Positions 36,680 to 36,729 of a DNA stretch of 36,729 nt are shown one piece after another (the first letter of the stretch is position 1; each line of letters starts with the position of its first letter). Origin of the DNA: Planctomycetia bacterium (GTDB taxonomy: Bacteria > Planctomycetota > Planctomycetia > Gemmatales > Gemmataceae). The notes under the pieces are model-generated. The model searched no databases. It was not told the origin of the DNA and was given only the letters and a program-made list of their open reading frames with translations. The position numbers and the translations under genes were made by a program. Location: NCBI GenBank assembly GCA_005808665.1, contig SYLG01000144.1, positions 1 to 36,729 of the forward strand. Reading direction: 5' to 3'.

Positions 36680-36691
36680 AGGTCTTTGACA
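36680..36691 (+). promoter_or_regulatory. boxA-like antitermination site of an rRNA leader
   Basis: AGGTCTTTGACA matches the E. coli rrn boxA (TGCTCTTTAACA) at nine of twelve positions and lies about 90 bases after the proposed start of transcription. Together with the promoter it suggests that the 16S rRNA gene begins just beyond the right edge; no 16S sequence itself is inside the window. Confidence 0.5.
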
Positions 36692-36729
36692 AATCGGTGA
36701 AGTAATAGCCAAGCAAATTACAAGCTTGC

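Noticed and set aside
1-36729. CRISPR, prophage, insertion sequence, tRNA
   Set aside because: No regularly spaced repeats, integrase or transposase motifs, terminal inverted repeats or tRNA cloverleaf were seen on either strand.

Overview
The window looks like a chromosomal segment (probably a whole contig) from a planctomycete, most likely of the Gemmatales/Gemmataceae type. The pointers are: a giant extracellular protein with the planctomycete N-terminal LExLEDxxVPA motif and C-terminal FG-GAP/VCBS repeats, a cytochrome-like PSCyt1/DUF1549/DUF1553 gene paired with a Tat-exported DUF1501 gene, and a DUF1559 gene. Base composition is roughly balanced by eye. No tRNA, CRISPR array, transposase or phage gene was seen.

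Left part (1-16.4 kb, + strand apart from aspS). A 5'-partial view of the gene order begins with aspS on the minus strand, cut by the window edge. An 830-base spacer follows, holding AT-rich DNA, hairpins and what may be a decayed minus-strand gene. Then comes one uninterrupted reading frame of 4667 codons: a giant, repetitive beta-strand surface protein with about a hundred autotransporter-type strand motifs but no autotransporter barrel. It ends in a clear rho-independent terminator.

Middle (16.4-24.4 kb). A good sigma70-type promoter, overlapped by a perfect TTACAA-N5-TTGTAA palindrome, drives a two-gene operon (PSCyt1/DUF1549/DUF1553 plus DUF1501). This converges, with only 17 bases between stops, on a minus-strand pair: a PLP-dependent histidine/serine-type decarboxylase whose stop overlaps the start of a tandem ACT-domain protein. 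Upstream of that pair lie a DUF1579-like gene and a DUF1559 gene that is interrupted by an in-frame TGA at codon 50.

Right part (24.5-36.7 kb). Five minus-strand genes overlap one another by 4, 4, 8 and 14 bases: a lipoprotein membrane-fusion protein, two RND transporters (MdtABC-like layout), an XPB-family helicase and a DUF790/Bax1-type nuclease. The tight overlaps imply one translationally coupled mRNA joining an efflux pump to a DNA-repair helicase-nuclease pair. On the other side of the divergent promoter region is prs (PRPP synthase). The last ~170 bases look like a ribosomal RNA operon leader (AT-rich upstream tract, TTGACA promoter, boxA-like antiterminator), so a 16S gene probably starts just beyond the right edge.

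The most noteworthy points are the efflux/XPB-Bax1 operon, the decarboxylase-ACT overlap, the TGA-interrupted DUF1559 gene with a SECIS-like hairpin, and the giant surface protein with no visible secretion route.
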